A DNA stretch of 64,000 bases from a bacterium M00.F.Ca.ET.205.01.1.1 (GTDB lineage: Bacteria; Pseudomonadota; Alphaproteobacteria; Rhizobiales; Rhizobiaceae): contig SRUQ01000002.1 of NCBI GenBank assembly GCA_004791255.1, forward strand, positions 713,050 through 777,049, in the 5' to 3' direction. A model generated the notes under the pieces. The model was not told the DNA's origin and searched no databases. It worked only from the letters and a program-made list of their open reading frames with translations. Position 1 is the stretch's first letter; every line of letters begins with the position of its first letter. This document shows positions 39,209-47,562 of the stretch, one piece after another. Both the position numbers and the translations under genes were made by a program.

Positions 39209-40564
39209 GTGACGACAATCTTCGCGGAACAGGCGCTGCTGCCGGGAGGCTGGCAGAGCAATGTACGGATCGCCACGAGCGGGGGCCTGATTTCGGCGAT
39301 CGAGGCCGGCATGACCGCGCAAGCCGGCGACGAGCGCCATGACATCGTGCTGCCCGGCATGCCCAATCTACACAGCCACGCCTTTCAGCGCGGCATGGCT
39401 GGCCTCGCCGAATTGCGCGGCCCCTCCGCCGACAGCTTCTGGAGCTGGCGCGAGGTGATGTACCGTTTCGCCCTGTCAATGACGCCGGATCAAGTCGAGG
39501 CGGTCGCCGCACAGCTCTATGTCGAGATGCTCGAGGCGGGTTTTTCACGGGTCGGCGAATTCCACTATCTGCACCACGACCGCGAAGGAAAGCCCTACGC
39601 CAATCTCGCCGAGATGGCCGAACGGATCGCCGCCGCCGCCGGCCAGACGGGGATTGGCCTGACGCTACTGCCAGTGTTCTATGCGCATTCCTCCTTCGGC
39701 GGCGCGGCGCCGAATGATGGCCAGCGCCGTTTCATCAACGATGTGGACAGGTTCTCGCGGCTTGTTGAGAAGTCTAGCGAATGCGTTCGCACTTTGAATC
39801 AAGCCGTCGTCGGCGTGGCGCCGCACAGTCTGCGCGCCGCGACGGTCGAGGAACTGCGGGAGGTCACGGCACTTGCGCCCGATGGGCCGATCCACATCCA
39901 CCTCGCCGAGCAGGTCAAGGAGGTCGATGACTGCATTGCCTGGTCGGGTGCGCGTCCGGTCGAATTCCTGCTTGGCCATGCCAAGGTCGACAGACGCTGG
40001 TGCCTGATCCATGCCACCCATATGACCGATGCGGAAACGGTGGCGATGGCCAAAAGCGGCGCGATCGCCGGACTGTGCCCGATCACCGAGGCCAATCTCG
40101 GCGACGGCACTTTTGCCGCGCCGCTGTTCATCGAGCATGGCGGCCGCTTCGGTGTCGGTTCGGATTCCAACGTGCTGATCGGCCTGCCGGACGAACTCAG
40201 GCAGCTCGAGTATTCGCAGCGCCTCGCCCACCGGGCCCGCAATGTGCTGGCCGTCGCCGGCGGTTCGACCGGCCGCGCGCTGTTCGATGCCGCGGTCGAC
40301 GGCGGCAGCGTCGCGCTTGGTGCCGGCTTGTCCGGGATCGCCGTCGGAGCATCCGCCGACTTCGTCTCGCTCGACGCCGGCAATGCATCGCTTGCCGGCA
40401 AGGGCGGCGACGCAATCCTCGACGCCTGGATCTTCGCCAAAGGCACGACGGTCGACTGCGTCTGGGTGCATGGCCGCAAGCAGGTCAGCGGCGGCAAGCA
40501 TGCAAGGCGCGATGCCATCGCGGCGCGCTTCCGCGATGTCATGACCGCGCTTTCGGCCGGTTAA
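39209..40564 (+). CDS. hutF: Formimidoylglutamate deiminase
   Basis: Deiminates N-formimino-L-glutamate to N-formyl-L-glutamate and ammonia, feeding HutG. The 451-residue amidohydrolase has metal residues in LPGMPNLHSHAFQRGMAG, a conserved His in VGVAPHSLRA, HIHLAEQVKEVDDC, and GVGSDSNVLIGLPDELRQLEY with the catalytic Asp. The start is the GTG at 39209 (VTTIFAEQALLP), eight bases after GGAG; the reading frame is open far upstream through hutI antisense, which is not coding. It forms a rightward operon with hutC, which begins seven bases later. Confidence 0.94.
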   Translation: MTTIFAEQALLPGGWQSNVRIATSGGLISAIEAGMTAQAGDERHDIVLPGMPNLHSHAFQRGMAGLAELRGPSADSFWSWREVMYRFALSMTPDQVEAVAAQLYVEMLEAGFSRVGEFHYLHHDREGKPYANLAEMAERIAAAAGQTGIGLTLLPVFYAHSSFGGAAPNDGQRRFINDVDRFSRLVEKSSECVRTLNQAVVGVAPHSLRAATVEELREVTALAPDGPIHIHLAEQVKEVDDCIAWSGARPVEFLLGHAKVDRRWCLIHATHMTDAETVAMAKSGAIAGLCPITEANLGDGTFAAPLFIEHGGRFGVGSDSNVLIGLPDELRQLEYSQRLAHRARNVLAVAGGSTGRALFDAAVDGGSVALGAGLSGIAVGASADFVSLDAGNASLAGKGGDAILDAWIFAKGTTVDCVWVHGRKQVSGGKHARRDAIAARFRDVMTALSAG

Positions 40565-40571
40565 ACAGGGA

Positions 40572-41324
40572 ATGGCCATGAGCACTGTCGAGACAATGGA
40601 ACCGGAAAGCAGCGAGACTGTCTCGCTGCACCAGCGCATCCTGTCCGATATCAGCGAGAAAATCCTGTCCGGCGCCTGGGCGCCCGGCCACCGCATTCCG
40701 TTCGAGCACGAACTGACGGCGCAATACGGCTGCTCACGCATGACGGTGAACAAGGCCCTGTCGCAACTCGCCAAGGCCGGGCTGATCGAGCGGCGACGTC
40801 GTTCCGGCAGTTTCGTGCGGCAACCGCAATCGCAAGCAGCGGTGCTGGAGATCCACGACATCAGGATCGAGGTCGAGGCGCTCGGCCTGCCCTATCGCTA
40901 TGAAAGGCTGGAGCGCCTGAAGCGGCGCAGCAACGGGGATGACCGGTCACTGCTTGGCCTTTCCGCCTCAGGTGCGGTGCTGGCGCTGGAGTGCCTGCAT
41001 TTCGCCGGCGAGCGGCCGTTCGCGATCGAGCAGCGGCTGATCAATCTTTCCGCCGTGCCGGAAGCCAATGACGAGGCGTTTCTGGAAATCGCGCCAGGCC
41101 CCTGGCTGATCGGCCGCGTGCCATGGAGCGAGGCCGAGCACCGCATCCGCGCCATGGCCGCCGACGAGAATATCGCCGATGCGCTGGATATCGACACCGG
41201 CGCGCCGTGCCTGGTGGTCGAGCGCCGCACCTGGAGCGCGGAGCACCCGGTGACGCACGTGCGCTTTATCTATCCGGCGGAAAGTCACACTCTGGTGGCG
41301 CGGTTCACGCCTTCGCAGGGATAG
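40572..41324 (+). CDS. hutC: Histidine utilisation repressor HutC (GntR family)
   Basis: A 250-residue GntR/HutC regulator. The winged-helix domain covers about residues 18-88 (LHQRILSDISEKILSGAWAPGHRIPFEHEL, then YGCSRMTVNKALSQLAKAGLIERRRRSGSFV). A UTRA ligand-binding domain follows (about 95-245, ending THVRFIYPAESHTLVARF). It is expected to bind urocanate and release the divergent hut promoter. It follows hutF by seven bases. The first ATG (40572) is used; one at 40578 is also possible. Confidence 0.94.
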   Translation: MAMSTVETMEPESSETVSLHQRILSDISEKILSGAWAPGHRIPFEHELTAQYGCSRMTVNKALSQLAKAGLIERRRRSGSFVRQPQSQAAVLEIHDIRIEVEALGLPYRYERLERLKRRSNGDDRSLLGLSASGAVLALECLHFAGERPFAIEQRLINLSAVPEANDEAFLEIAPGPWLIGRVPWSEAEHRIRAMAADENIADALDIDTGAPCLVVERRTWSAEHPVTHVRFIYPAESHTLVARFTPSQG

Positions 41325-41331
41325 CGCCTCT

Positions 41332-41354
41332 CCTTCTCCCTCAAGGGGAGAAGG
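41332..41354. terminator. Hairpin between convergent hutC and ridA-like gene
   Basis: CCTTCTCCC (41332-41340) pairs with GGGAGAAGG (41346-41354) over a five-base loop. It lies in the 43-bp gap between two convergent stop codons. It belongs to the same hairpin family as 22197-22230. Confidence 0.65.
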
Positions 41355-41367
41355 GAAAGTCGGCGCC

Positions 41368-41712
41368 TTAAATCGCCGCCGTGATAATGATCTCGACCAG
41401 ATATTCCGGGCCGGCGAGCTTGGCTTCACCGGTGGCGCGGGCTGGGGTGTGGCCCTGCGGCACCCACTTGTCCCACTCCGAATTCATTTCGGCGAAGGTG
41501 CTCATGTCGGCCAGCCAGATGATGGCCTGCAGGATATTGGTCTTGTCGGTGCCGGCCTCAGCCAGCAATTCATCGATGGCCTTGAGGATATCGCGAGTCT
41601 GCGAAGCGACGTTGCCGCCGGGCTCACCGACCTGGCCGGCCAGATAGACGGTGTTGCCATGGATGACGATCTGGCTCATGCGCGGGCCGACATCGATGCG
41701 ACGAATGCTCAT
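41368..41712 (-). CDS. RidA family protein (enamine/imine deaminase-like)
   Basis: A 114-residue YjgF/RidA-type protein. RidA members form trimers and hydrolyse reactive enamines and imines made by PLP enzymes. The line NTVYLAGQVGEPGGNVASQT and the C-terminal GHTPARATGEAKLAGPEYLVEI hold the family core. The usual catalytic Arg region R-P-A-R is replaced here by TPARATGEA, which retains an arginine. The start at 41712 (MSIRRIDVGPRMSQ) is the conserved one. It lies convergent to hutC and may be unrelated to histidine use. Confidence 0.88.
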   Translation of the reverse strand: MSIRRIDVGPRMSQIVIHGNTVYLAGQVGEPGGNVASQTRDILKAIDELLAEAGTDKTNILQAIIWLADMSTFAEMNSEWDKWVPQGHTPARATGEAKLAGPEYLVEIIITAAI

Positions 41713-41876
41713 TGCGGGGTTCCTTCCTTTGTGGTTGCGCCTCTTTAGAGTCCATGCCGGCTCCGGGCAAGGCCGGCGAGACGAAACCAATTGAGCCAAT
41801 TGTCTGGCCTCAACACCTTTGCATACACGGCGAGTTGACCGGCCGTGACACAATTGCGCCTGACGGTCGTGTTGAC

Positions 41877-41891
41877 TAATGTAATAACATC
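41877..41891. promoter_or_regulatory. Candidate Zur box upstream of aztA
   Basis: The minus strand reads GATGTTATTACATTA, an imperfect palindrome whose core ATGTTATTACATTA agrees with the alphaproteobacterial Zur-box sequence as I recall it. It lies about 48 bases before the aztA start codon, where zinc-loaded Zur would block transcription. The match is from memory, not from a matrix search. Confidence 0.7.
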
Positions 41892-41938
41892 ACATATCGA
41901 CGAAGCCTCTCGATTTCACGGATTGCCCGGAACGTCCG

Positions 41939-42775
41939 ATGACAAATGCCTGCCTGACCTTCCGTGACCTGACGCTGGGCTATGGCAGCCACCCGGCGAT
42001 CCATCACCTCGACGGCACGATCCGCAAGGGCTCGCTGACGGCGGTGGTCGGCGCCAACGGCTCGGGCAAGTCGACGCTGATGAAAGGTATTGTCGGCGTG
42101 CTGAAACCGATGGCCGGCACGGTGACCCGAGCGGCCGGCGTGCGCACCGCCTATCTGCCGCAGCAGTCGGAACTTGACCGCAGCTTTCCGGCCCGCGTCG
42201 TCGACCTGGTGTCGCTCGGCCTGTGGCCGAAACGCGGGCTGCTCGGCCGCTACACCAAGGAAGATCGCGAGGCCGTCAGCCAGGCACTGATGGCCGTCGG
42301 CCTCGGTGGTTTCGAAACGCGCCCGATCGACACGCTGTCGGGCGGCCAGTTGCAGCGCACGTTGTTTGCCCGCGTGCTGTTGCAGGATGCCGACCTGATC
42401 CTGCTCGACGAACCCTTCAACGCCGTCGACGCCAAGACGGTGGGCGATCTGATCGCCCTGATCAAGCACTGGCATGGCGAGGAACGCACCATCATGGTCG
42501 TCGTCCACGACCTCGACCTCGTGCGGCAGAATTTTCCCGAGACGCTGCTCCTGGCCCGCCAGCCGGTCGCCTGGGGCGAGACCAGGGAGACGCTGAAGCC
42601 GGAAAACCTGTTGCGAGCGCGCCGCTTCCATGAGGCCTGGGAAGAGAACGCGCCCTGGTGCGAACCCGACAGCCACGATCATGATCATCGTCATGGGCAC
42701 GATCACGACCATGGCCATGCACACGGGCATCACGATCACGACCATCATCACGGCGCCGGACCGAGGGCCGCCTGA
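41939..42775 (+). CDS. aztA: Zinc ABC transporter ATP-binding protein AztA
   Basis: The 278-residue ATPase of a zinc importer. Walker A is VVGANGSGKSTLMKG near residue 38, the signature is LSGGQLQRTLFARVLL near 135, and Walker B is ADLILLDEPFNAVD near 155. The C-terminal 40 or so residues are extremely rich in His and Asp (runs such as DHDHRHGHDHDHGHAHG), a tail that could bind zinc and sense cytosolic metal. The next gene, aztB, starts in the overlapping TGATG at 42773-42777. A Zur-like box lies just upstream. Confidence 0.86.
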   Translation: MTNACLTFRDLTLGYGSHPAIHHLDGTIRKGSLTAVVGANGSGKSTLMKGIVGVLKPMAGTVTRAAGVRTAYLPQQSELDRSFPARVVDLVSLGLWPKRGLLGRYTKEDREAVSQALMAVGLGGFETRPIDTLSGGQLQRTLFARVLLQDADLILLDEPFNAVDAKTVGDLIALIKHWHGEERTIMVVVHDLDLVRQNFPETLLLARQPVAWGETRETLKPENLLRARRFHEAWEENAPWCEPDSHDHDHRHGHDHDHGHAHGHHDHDHHHGAGPRAA

Positions 42776-43650
42776 TGGATACGCTGTACGGTCTTTTCAT
42801 CGCACCATTCGCCGATTTCGGCTTCATGCAGCGCGCCCTGTTCGGCTCGCTGATGCTGTCACTTGGTGCCTGCCCTATCGGCGTGTTCCTGATGCTGCGG
42901 CGCATGAGCCTGTCGGGCGACGCCATGGCGCATGCCATCCTGCCGGGTGCTGCCGCCGGCTTCCTGTTCTACGGCCTCGAAATCCTGCCGATGACCATTG
43001 GCGGCCTGATCGCCGGCATCATCGTCGCGCTCGGCGCCGGCGCCGTCTCGCGTTTCACCATCCAGCGCGAGGACGCCTCGATGGCTGCCTTCTATCTCAT
43101 TTCACTGGCCATCGGCGTGCTGATGGTGTCGATCCGCGGCTCCAGCGTCGATCTCATGCATGTGCTGTTCGGCACCGTGCTGGCACTCAACAATGAAGCG
43201 CTGACGCTGATCGGCGGCATCGTGGTGCTGACGCTGGTCAGCCTCACCATCTTCTGGCGCGCACTGGTCGCTGAATGCCTCGATCCGCTGTTCCTGCGTT
43301 CGGTCAGCCGGCTCGGCAGTCCGGTGCATTTCATCTTCCTCGGCCTCGTCGTGCTCAATCTCGTTGGCGGCTTCCAGGCACTCGGCACGCTGCTTTCGGT
43401 CGGGCTGATGATGTTGCCGGCCGCCGCCGCCCGCTTCTGGACGGTGCGCGTCGGGCCGATGTGCGTGCTGGCGGTGCTGATCGGCTTTGCCTCCTGCATC
43501 GCCGGGCTGCTGTTGTCCTACCACGCATCGCTGCCGTCGGGCCCGGCCGTCATCCTGTCGGCGGGCGTCGTTTATTTCGCCTCGATCCTGTTCGGGACGC
43601 GCGGCGTGCTGCGTGCCCGCATTGTCCATCACCGTCACCGGACGGCCTGA
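42775..43650 (+). CDS. aztB: Zinc ABC transporter permease AztB
   Basis: The 291-residue ABC-3 family permease with about eight or nine hydrophobic segments. Family signatures include RMSLSGDAMAHAILPGAAAGFL, the SIRGSSVDLMHVLFGTVLALN line and GGFQALGTLLSVGLMMLPAAAARFW, all very close to AztB of alphaproteobacteria. The start ATG at 42775 overlaps the aztA stop by one base. It forms the membrane channel for zinc taken up by AztC. Confidence 0.88.
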   Translation: MDTLYGLFIAPFADFGFMQRALFGSLMLSLGACPIGVFLMLRRMSLSGDAMAHAILPGAAAGFLFYGLEILPMTIGGLIAGIIVALGAGAVSRFTIQREDASMAAFYLISLAIGVLMVSIRGSSVDLMHVLFGTVLALNNEALTLIGGIVVLTLVSLTIFWRALVAECLDPLFLRSVSRLGSPVHFIFLGLVVLNLVGGFQALGTLLSVGLMMLPAAAARFWTVRVGPMCVLAVLIGFASCIAGLLLSYHASLPSGPAVILSAGVVYFASILFGTRGVLRARIVHHRHRTA

Positions 43651-43671
43651 TCCCTAAAAGGAGACCCGCAT

Positions 43672-44607
43672 ATGTTGGAATCGATCCGCGCCGCGCTGAC
43701 GATGAGCGTTATAACATTAACCGCCTTCTGCGCGTCGACGGCCTTCGCGGCGCCGCTGAAAGTGGTGGCGAGCTTCACGGTCATTGCCGATTTCGCCAAA
43801 AACGTTGGTGGCGACCGCGTTAACATCACCACCATCGTCGGGCCCGATGGCGACGCCCATGTCTACGAGCCGAGCCCGGCCGATGCGGTGGACATGGCCA
43901 AGGCCGACATTGTGCTGGTCAACGGTCTGCATTTCGAAGGTTTTTTGCAGCGGCTGGTCGATGCCAGCGCCACCAATGCCTCGATCGTTACCTTGACCAA
44001 GGGGGTGACGCCGATCGACTTCAAACCCGAATTCGCCGACGCCGATGCAGCCGAGGGCACCGGCGGCGGCAAGACGGTCACCGATCCGCATGCCTTCCAG
44101 TCGATCGCCAACGCCAGGATCTATGTCAGGAATATCGCCGAGGCGTTCTGCTCCGCCGACAGCGAGGGCTGCGTCTCCTACCAGACCAATGCCGCCGCCT
44201 ACACCAAGAAGCTCGATGCGCTGGAAGGCGAAGTGAGGGCGGCCATCCAGTCGATCCCGGAGGCAAAGCGCGTCGTCATCACATCGCATGACGCCTTCGG
44301 CTATTTCGAGCACGAATACGGCCTCACCTTCCTTGCTCCGCAAGGCATCTCGACCGATTCCGAACCCTCGGCCGCCGATGTGGCCAAGCTGGTCGAGCAG
44401 GTGAAGCAGGACAAAGCGGCGGCGATCTTCGTGGAAAACATCACCAACCCGCGCCTGATCGAGCAAATCGCCAGCGAGACCGGCATCAAGGTCGGCGGCA
44501 CGCTCTACTCGGATGCGCTGTCGCAGCCCGATGGCCCCGGCTCGACCTATATCGATATGATGCACAACAACATCCGTCAGATCAAAGGCGCCATTCTCGG
44601 CAGTTGA
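43672..44607 (+). CDS. aztC: Zinc-binding periplasmic protein AztC (cluster A-I)
   Basis: A 311-residue metal substrate-binding protein with a signal peptide cleaved after about residue 26 (TAFA-APLK). Zinc ligands of the family are visible: His63 (GDAHVYEPSPAD), His140 (VTDPHAFQS), His206 (ITSHDAFGYF) and Asp281 (LYSDALSQPDGPG). Unlike ZnuA it has no long His-rich loop; a short one lies near 120-137. Two cysteines in AFCSADSEGCVSY may form a disulfide. AAAAGGAGA precedes the ATG at 43672, 21 bases after aztB. A second Zur-like palindrome GTTATAAC is embedded in its signal-peptide codons at 43708-43715. Confidence 0.88.
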   Translation: MLESIRAALTMSVITLTAFCASTAFAAPLKVVASFTVIADFAKNVGGDRVNITTIVGPDGDAHVYEPSPADAVDMAKADIVLVNGLHFEGFLQRLVDASATNASIVTLTKGVTPIDFKPEFADADAAEGTGGGKTVTDPHAFQSIANARIYVRNIAEAFCSADSEGCVSYQTNAAAYTKKLDALEGEVRAAIQSIPEAKRVVITSHDAFGYFEHEYGLTFLAPQGISTDSEPSAADVAKLVEQVKQDKAAAIFVENITNPRLIEQIASETGIKVGGTLYSDALSQPDGPGSTYIDMMHNNIRQIKGAILGS

Positions 44608-44733
44608 TTGACCGAGACCGTTCGTCCAGCCGGGTTGGCCCTGCTGGATTTTCCACCGGAAATGTCTATTTGGGCTATGATATCGATCCACGCATAGATG
44701 CGGATCGACCGCGGATCGAAAGCCGGCATTGCC

Positions 44734-45156
44734 ATGACAGATTTTACGCCCTTTCAGTCACTGTTCGGCGGCGCCCTCGTCGGCCTGTCGGCGGTGCTTT
44801 TGATGGCGTTTCATGGCCGCATTGCCGGAATGACCGGCATCCTGAGTGGTGTTATTCCACCGCTTTCGCCTGACTGGCAGTGGCGTGCCGCCTTTCTCGC
44901 CGGCGCTGTCGTGGCGCCGCTGCTGGTCATCGCCGTTGGTGGTCCGATCGCGTTCCACGTCCCGGTCTCGACGCTTGCCCTTGTCGGCGGCGGCTTCCTC
45001 GTCGGCATTGGCGTCTATTTCGGGGGCGGCTGCCCCAGCGGTCACGGCATTTGCGGCCTGGCGCGCCTGTCGCCGCGCTCGGTCGTCGCCGTCGCGACCT
45101 TCATGATCACCGCGTTTGCAACCGTCTTCATCATTCGTCATGTGATTGGAGGCTGA
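44734..45156 (+). CDS. YeeE/YedE family protein, first half (sulfur transport)
   Basis: A 140-residue membrane protein with about four helices of the YeeE/YedE (DUF395) family, thought to import thiosulfate or related reduced sulfur. The family motif GGCPSGHGICGLARLS carries the conserved Cys residues. The start used is MTDFTPFQ at 44734; an ATG at 44698 extends it by 12 polar residues. The second half-size gene starts four bases after its stop, so the two probably make one heterodimeric transporter. Confidence 0.87.
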   Translation: MTDFTPFQSLFGGALVGLSAVLLMAFHGRIAGMTGILSGVIPPLSPDWQWRAAFLAGAVVAPLLVIAVGGPIAFHVPVSTLALVGGGFLVGIGVYFGGGCPSGHGICGLARLSPRSVVAVATFMITAFATVFIIRHVIGG

Positions 45157-45160
45157 GGCC

Positions 45161-45598
45161 GTGAACAAGCTCGCTTCGGCCTTTCTGATCGGCGGGGTTT
45201 TCGGCCTCGGCATCGCCATTTCCGGCATGATCAACCCGGCCAAGGTGCTGAACTTCTTCGATGTCGCCGGCACTTGGGACCCGAGCCTGATCTTTGTCAT
45301 GGGCGGCGGCCTGGCTGTCGCCTTTGTCGGCTACCGCCTGGTGTTCGGCTGGCGCAAGGCGCCGGTGTTCGAAGCCGTCTTCGCGCCTCGCACCAGGCTC
45401 ACCATCGACGGACAGTTTGTCGGCGGCGCCGCTGTCTTCGGTATCGGCTGGGGCATTGCCGGCTTCTGCCCTGGCGCCGCCATTCCGGCGCTTGGGCTCG
45501 GTCATTCGACGACACCGATCTTCGTTGCGGCGGTGATCGCCGGCATCGTCGTGGGGCGTTTCGCCAAGGCACGGCTCCTGCGTCCCGCGGCAGCGTAG
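45161..45598 (+). CDS. YeeE/YedE family protein, second half (sulfur transport)
   Basis: A 145-residue membrane protein of the same YeeE/YedE family. It has about four helices, MINPAKVLNFFDVAGTWDPSL and the conserved WGIAGFCPGAAIPALG, whose Cys is equivalent to the one in the first half. The start is the GTG at 45161, preceded by GGAGGCTGAGG. It is followed 68 bases later by the DUF442 gene, giving a three-gene sulfur cluster. Confidence 0.87.
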   Translation: MNKLASAFLIGGVFGLGIAISGMINPAKVLNFFDVAGTWDPSLIFVMGGGLAVAFVGYRLVFGWRKAPVFEAVFAPRTRLTIDGQFVGGAAVFGIGWGIAGFCPGAAIPALGLGHSTTPIFVAAVIAGIVVGRFAKARLLRPAAA

Positions 45599-45666
45599 GA
45601 ATTCGCGGTTGCCGGCCACGCCAGGGAGTGGCAAGACTGCCGCCAAACCCAGATTGCGAGGACACC

Positions 45667-46005
45667 ATGGAATACCGCGAAATCAGTGAAGACTATTCGG
45701 TCTCCGGCCAGATCCAGCCCGAAGACGTCGCCACCATCAAGCAAGCCGGTTTCAGGAGCGTCATCTGCAACCGGCCCGACGACGAGCAGCCCGGGCAGCC
45801 TTCCGCAAATACGCTGAAGGCCGCAGTCGAGGCCGCCGGCCTCGCCTTCCGCTATATCCCGGTCATCAGCGGCCAGATCACCGCCGAGAATGTCGAGAAT
45901 CAGGCAGGGGCGCTGAATGAGCTTGAAGGACCGGTGTTTGCCTACTGCCGCTCGGGCGCGCGCTGCACCAATCTTTATGGGCTGATCCAGCAGCAGAAGG
46001 GCTGA
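45667..46005 (+). CDS. DUF442 / TIGR01244 sulfur transferase-like protein
   Basis: A 112-residue single-domain protein of the DUF442 family (often found fused to the beta-lactamase-like sulfur dioxygenase Blh). It has a phosphatase/rhodanese-like fold with an active loop FAYCRSGARCTNLY; Cys94 is the likely sulfur-accepting nucleophile and Arg99 lies in the loop. Two YeeE/YedE genes precede it, supporting a role in sulfide or persulfide metabolism. GCGAGGAC lies just before the ATG. Confidence 0.87.
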   Translation: MEYREISEDYSVSGQIQPEDVATIKQAGFRSVICNRPDDEQPGQPSANTLKAAVEAAGLAFRYIPVISGQITAENVENQAGALNELEGPVFAYCRSGARCTNLYGLIQQQKG

Positions 46006-46130
46006 CGCCGCTCCGAATGCTTCGCGCAACAACAGCGAGCGCGGCCGCATGTGCTGCCGGCTCGGTGCGAGCCAACCCGACAATTATCTGCTAGTCTGAC
46101 GCGCCATCAAACGGACAGTGGGTGGAAGCA

Positions 46131-46943
46131 ATGCTGGAAACCGACAAGTTGTTCGCCGGCTCTATTCCGGAAAACTACGACCGCTACATGGTGCCGTTGA
46201 TCTTCGAGCCATACGCCGCGGATCTTGCAAGACGAGCGGCGTCCCTTTCACCGAGCGCCGTTCTGGAGATCGCCGCCGGCACCGGGGTTGTCACCCGTGC
46301 CCTGGCGCCAAAGCTGTCTTCGAGCGCAAGCTATGTGGTCACCGATCTCAACCAGCCGATGCTTGACTATGCCGCTTCGCGGCAAGCTCCCGACAGGCGC
46401 ATCACATGGCGCCAGGCTGATGCCATGGCGCTGCCGTTTGAAGATGCGACCTTCGATCTCGTCTGCTGCCAGTTCGGCGCGATGTTCTTTCCCGACCGGC
46501 CGCATGCCTATGGCGAAGCAAGGCGGGTTTTGAAACCCGGTGGCCGTTTCCTGTTCAACGTGTGGGATCGCATCGAAGAGAATGTCTTCGCCGACGACGT
46601 GACCAATGCTCTTGCGAGTATTTTTCCCAACGATCCGCCGCGCTTCCTGGCCCGCACGCCGCACGGCTACCACGACAAGGACCTGATCCGCAGGGACCTG
46701 GAGGACGCGGGTTTCTCGCGTGTGGCGATCGAGACGAGAGCCGAACAAAGCCGCGCATCCTCGCCGCGCCTGCCGGCCGTTGCCTATTGCCAGGGAACTG
46801 TCCTTCGCAGCGAAATCGAGGCCAGAGAGGCGGGAAAGCTGGAAGCGGCAACCGACTACGCCGCATCAGCGATTGCAGAACGACACGGCAGCGGCGCGGT
46901 TGCCGCCAAAATCCAGGCGCATGTCATCACGGCTGAAGTCTAG
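46131..46943 (+). CDS. Class I SAM-dependent methyltransferase
   Basis: A 270-residue UbiE/Methyltransf_11-type enzyme. SAM motif I is VLEIAAGTGVVTRALAP, motif II region is YVVTDLNQPMLDYA, and post-II is DAMALPFEDATFDLVCCQFGAMFF. The substrate cannot be told. The start ATG at 46131 follows GGTGGAAG; an in-frame GTG nine bases upstream is possible. The gene stands alone between the DUF442 gene and a convergent Lrp-type regulator. Confidence 0.85.
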   Translation: MLETDKLFAGSIPENYDRYMVPLIFEPYAADLARRAASLSPSAVLEIAAGTGVVTRALAPKLSSSASYVVTDLNQPMLDYAASRQAPDRRITWRQADAMALPFEDATFDLVCCQFGAMFFPDRPHAYGEARRVLKPGGRFLFNVWDRIEENVFADDVTNALASIFPNDPPRFLARTPHGYHDKDLIRRDLEDAGFSRVAIETRAEQSRASSPRLPAVAYCQGTVLRSEIEAREAGKLEAATDYAASAIAERHGSGAVAAKIQAHVITAEV

Positions 46944-46957
46944 GCTTGGCGCCCTCT

Positions 46958-47425
46958 TCATATCGGCAGCGCGCCGGTCTCCTTCAGCGTCTCCAGCACG
47001 ATGGCCGTCTTCACATGCTGGACCGATTCGTGCGGCAGCAGCACGCCGTTGACGAATTCCGACAGCGATTTCAGATCGGGCGTCACCACCTTCAAGATGT
47101 AGTCCATCTCGCCGGTCAGCGCGTGCGCCTCCTGCACTTCGGGCAGCCGCTCCACCAGTTCGCCGAAGCGGCGGGCATTGTCGCGGTTGTGGGTGGCCAA
47201 GGTCACCGAAATCACGTTGACCAGCGAAAAGCCCAGCCGGTCGCGGTCGAGCACGGCGCGATAGCCCTTGATGAAACCGTCCTCCTCCAGCCGCTGGCGG
47301 CGACGCGAGCATTGCGAGGCTGACAGGTTCACCCGCTCCGAAAGGTCGTTGTTGGTGAGCCGCGCATCGCCCTGCAAAAGCGCCAGTATCTTGCGGTCAA
47401 ATTGATCCAGGCGCGCATCATTCAT
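46958..47425 (-). CDS. Lrp/AsnC family transcriptional regulator
   Basis: A 155-residue regulator. The N-terminal winged helix is LDQFDRKILALLQGDARLTNNDLSERVNLSASQCSRRRQRLEEDG, and the RAM ligand-binding domain follows (LVNVISVTLATHN, then VQEAHALTGEMDYILKV). The start at 47425 (MNDARLDQFD) has GGAAC nine bases upstream; an ATG at 47443 extends it. Divergent arrangement with hppD suggests it controls tyrosine breakdown, sensing an aromatic amino acid. Confidence 0.9.
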   Translation of the reverse strand: MNDARLDQFDRKILALLQGDARLTNNDLSERVNLSASQCSRRRQRLEEDGFIKGYRAVLDRDRLGFSLVNVISVTLATHNRDNARRFGELVERLPEVQEAHALTGEMDYILKVVTPDLKSLSEFVNGVLLPHESVQHVKTAIVLETLKETGALPI

Positions 47426-47562
47426 GATTTTTGTTCCAGTCATGCACAATCTTCGCACATAAAGAGCATTTCAAGCGGTTGAATGCAAGCACCGTGCGGC
47501 GGCTTCGGGCTATCATCCTTCAAACTGGCCGAACCCGGCCGTGACAGCTTTGGAGGATAGCC

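Noticed and set aside
42660..42770. CAC/GAT-rich repeated stretch that looks like a simple-sequence repeat
   Set aside because: It is in frame and encodes the His/Asp-rich tail of AztA, so it is coding rather than a separate repeat.
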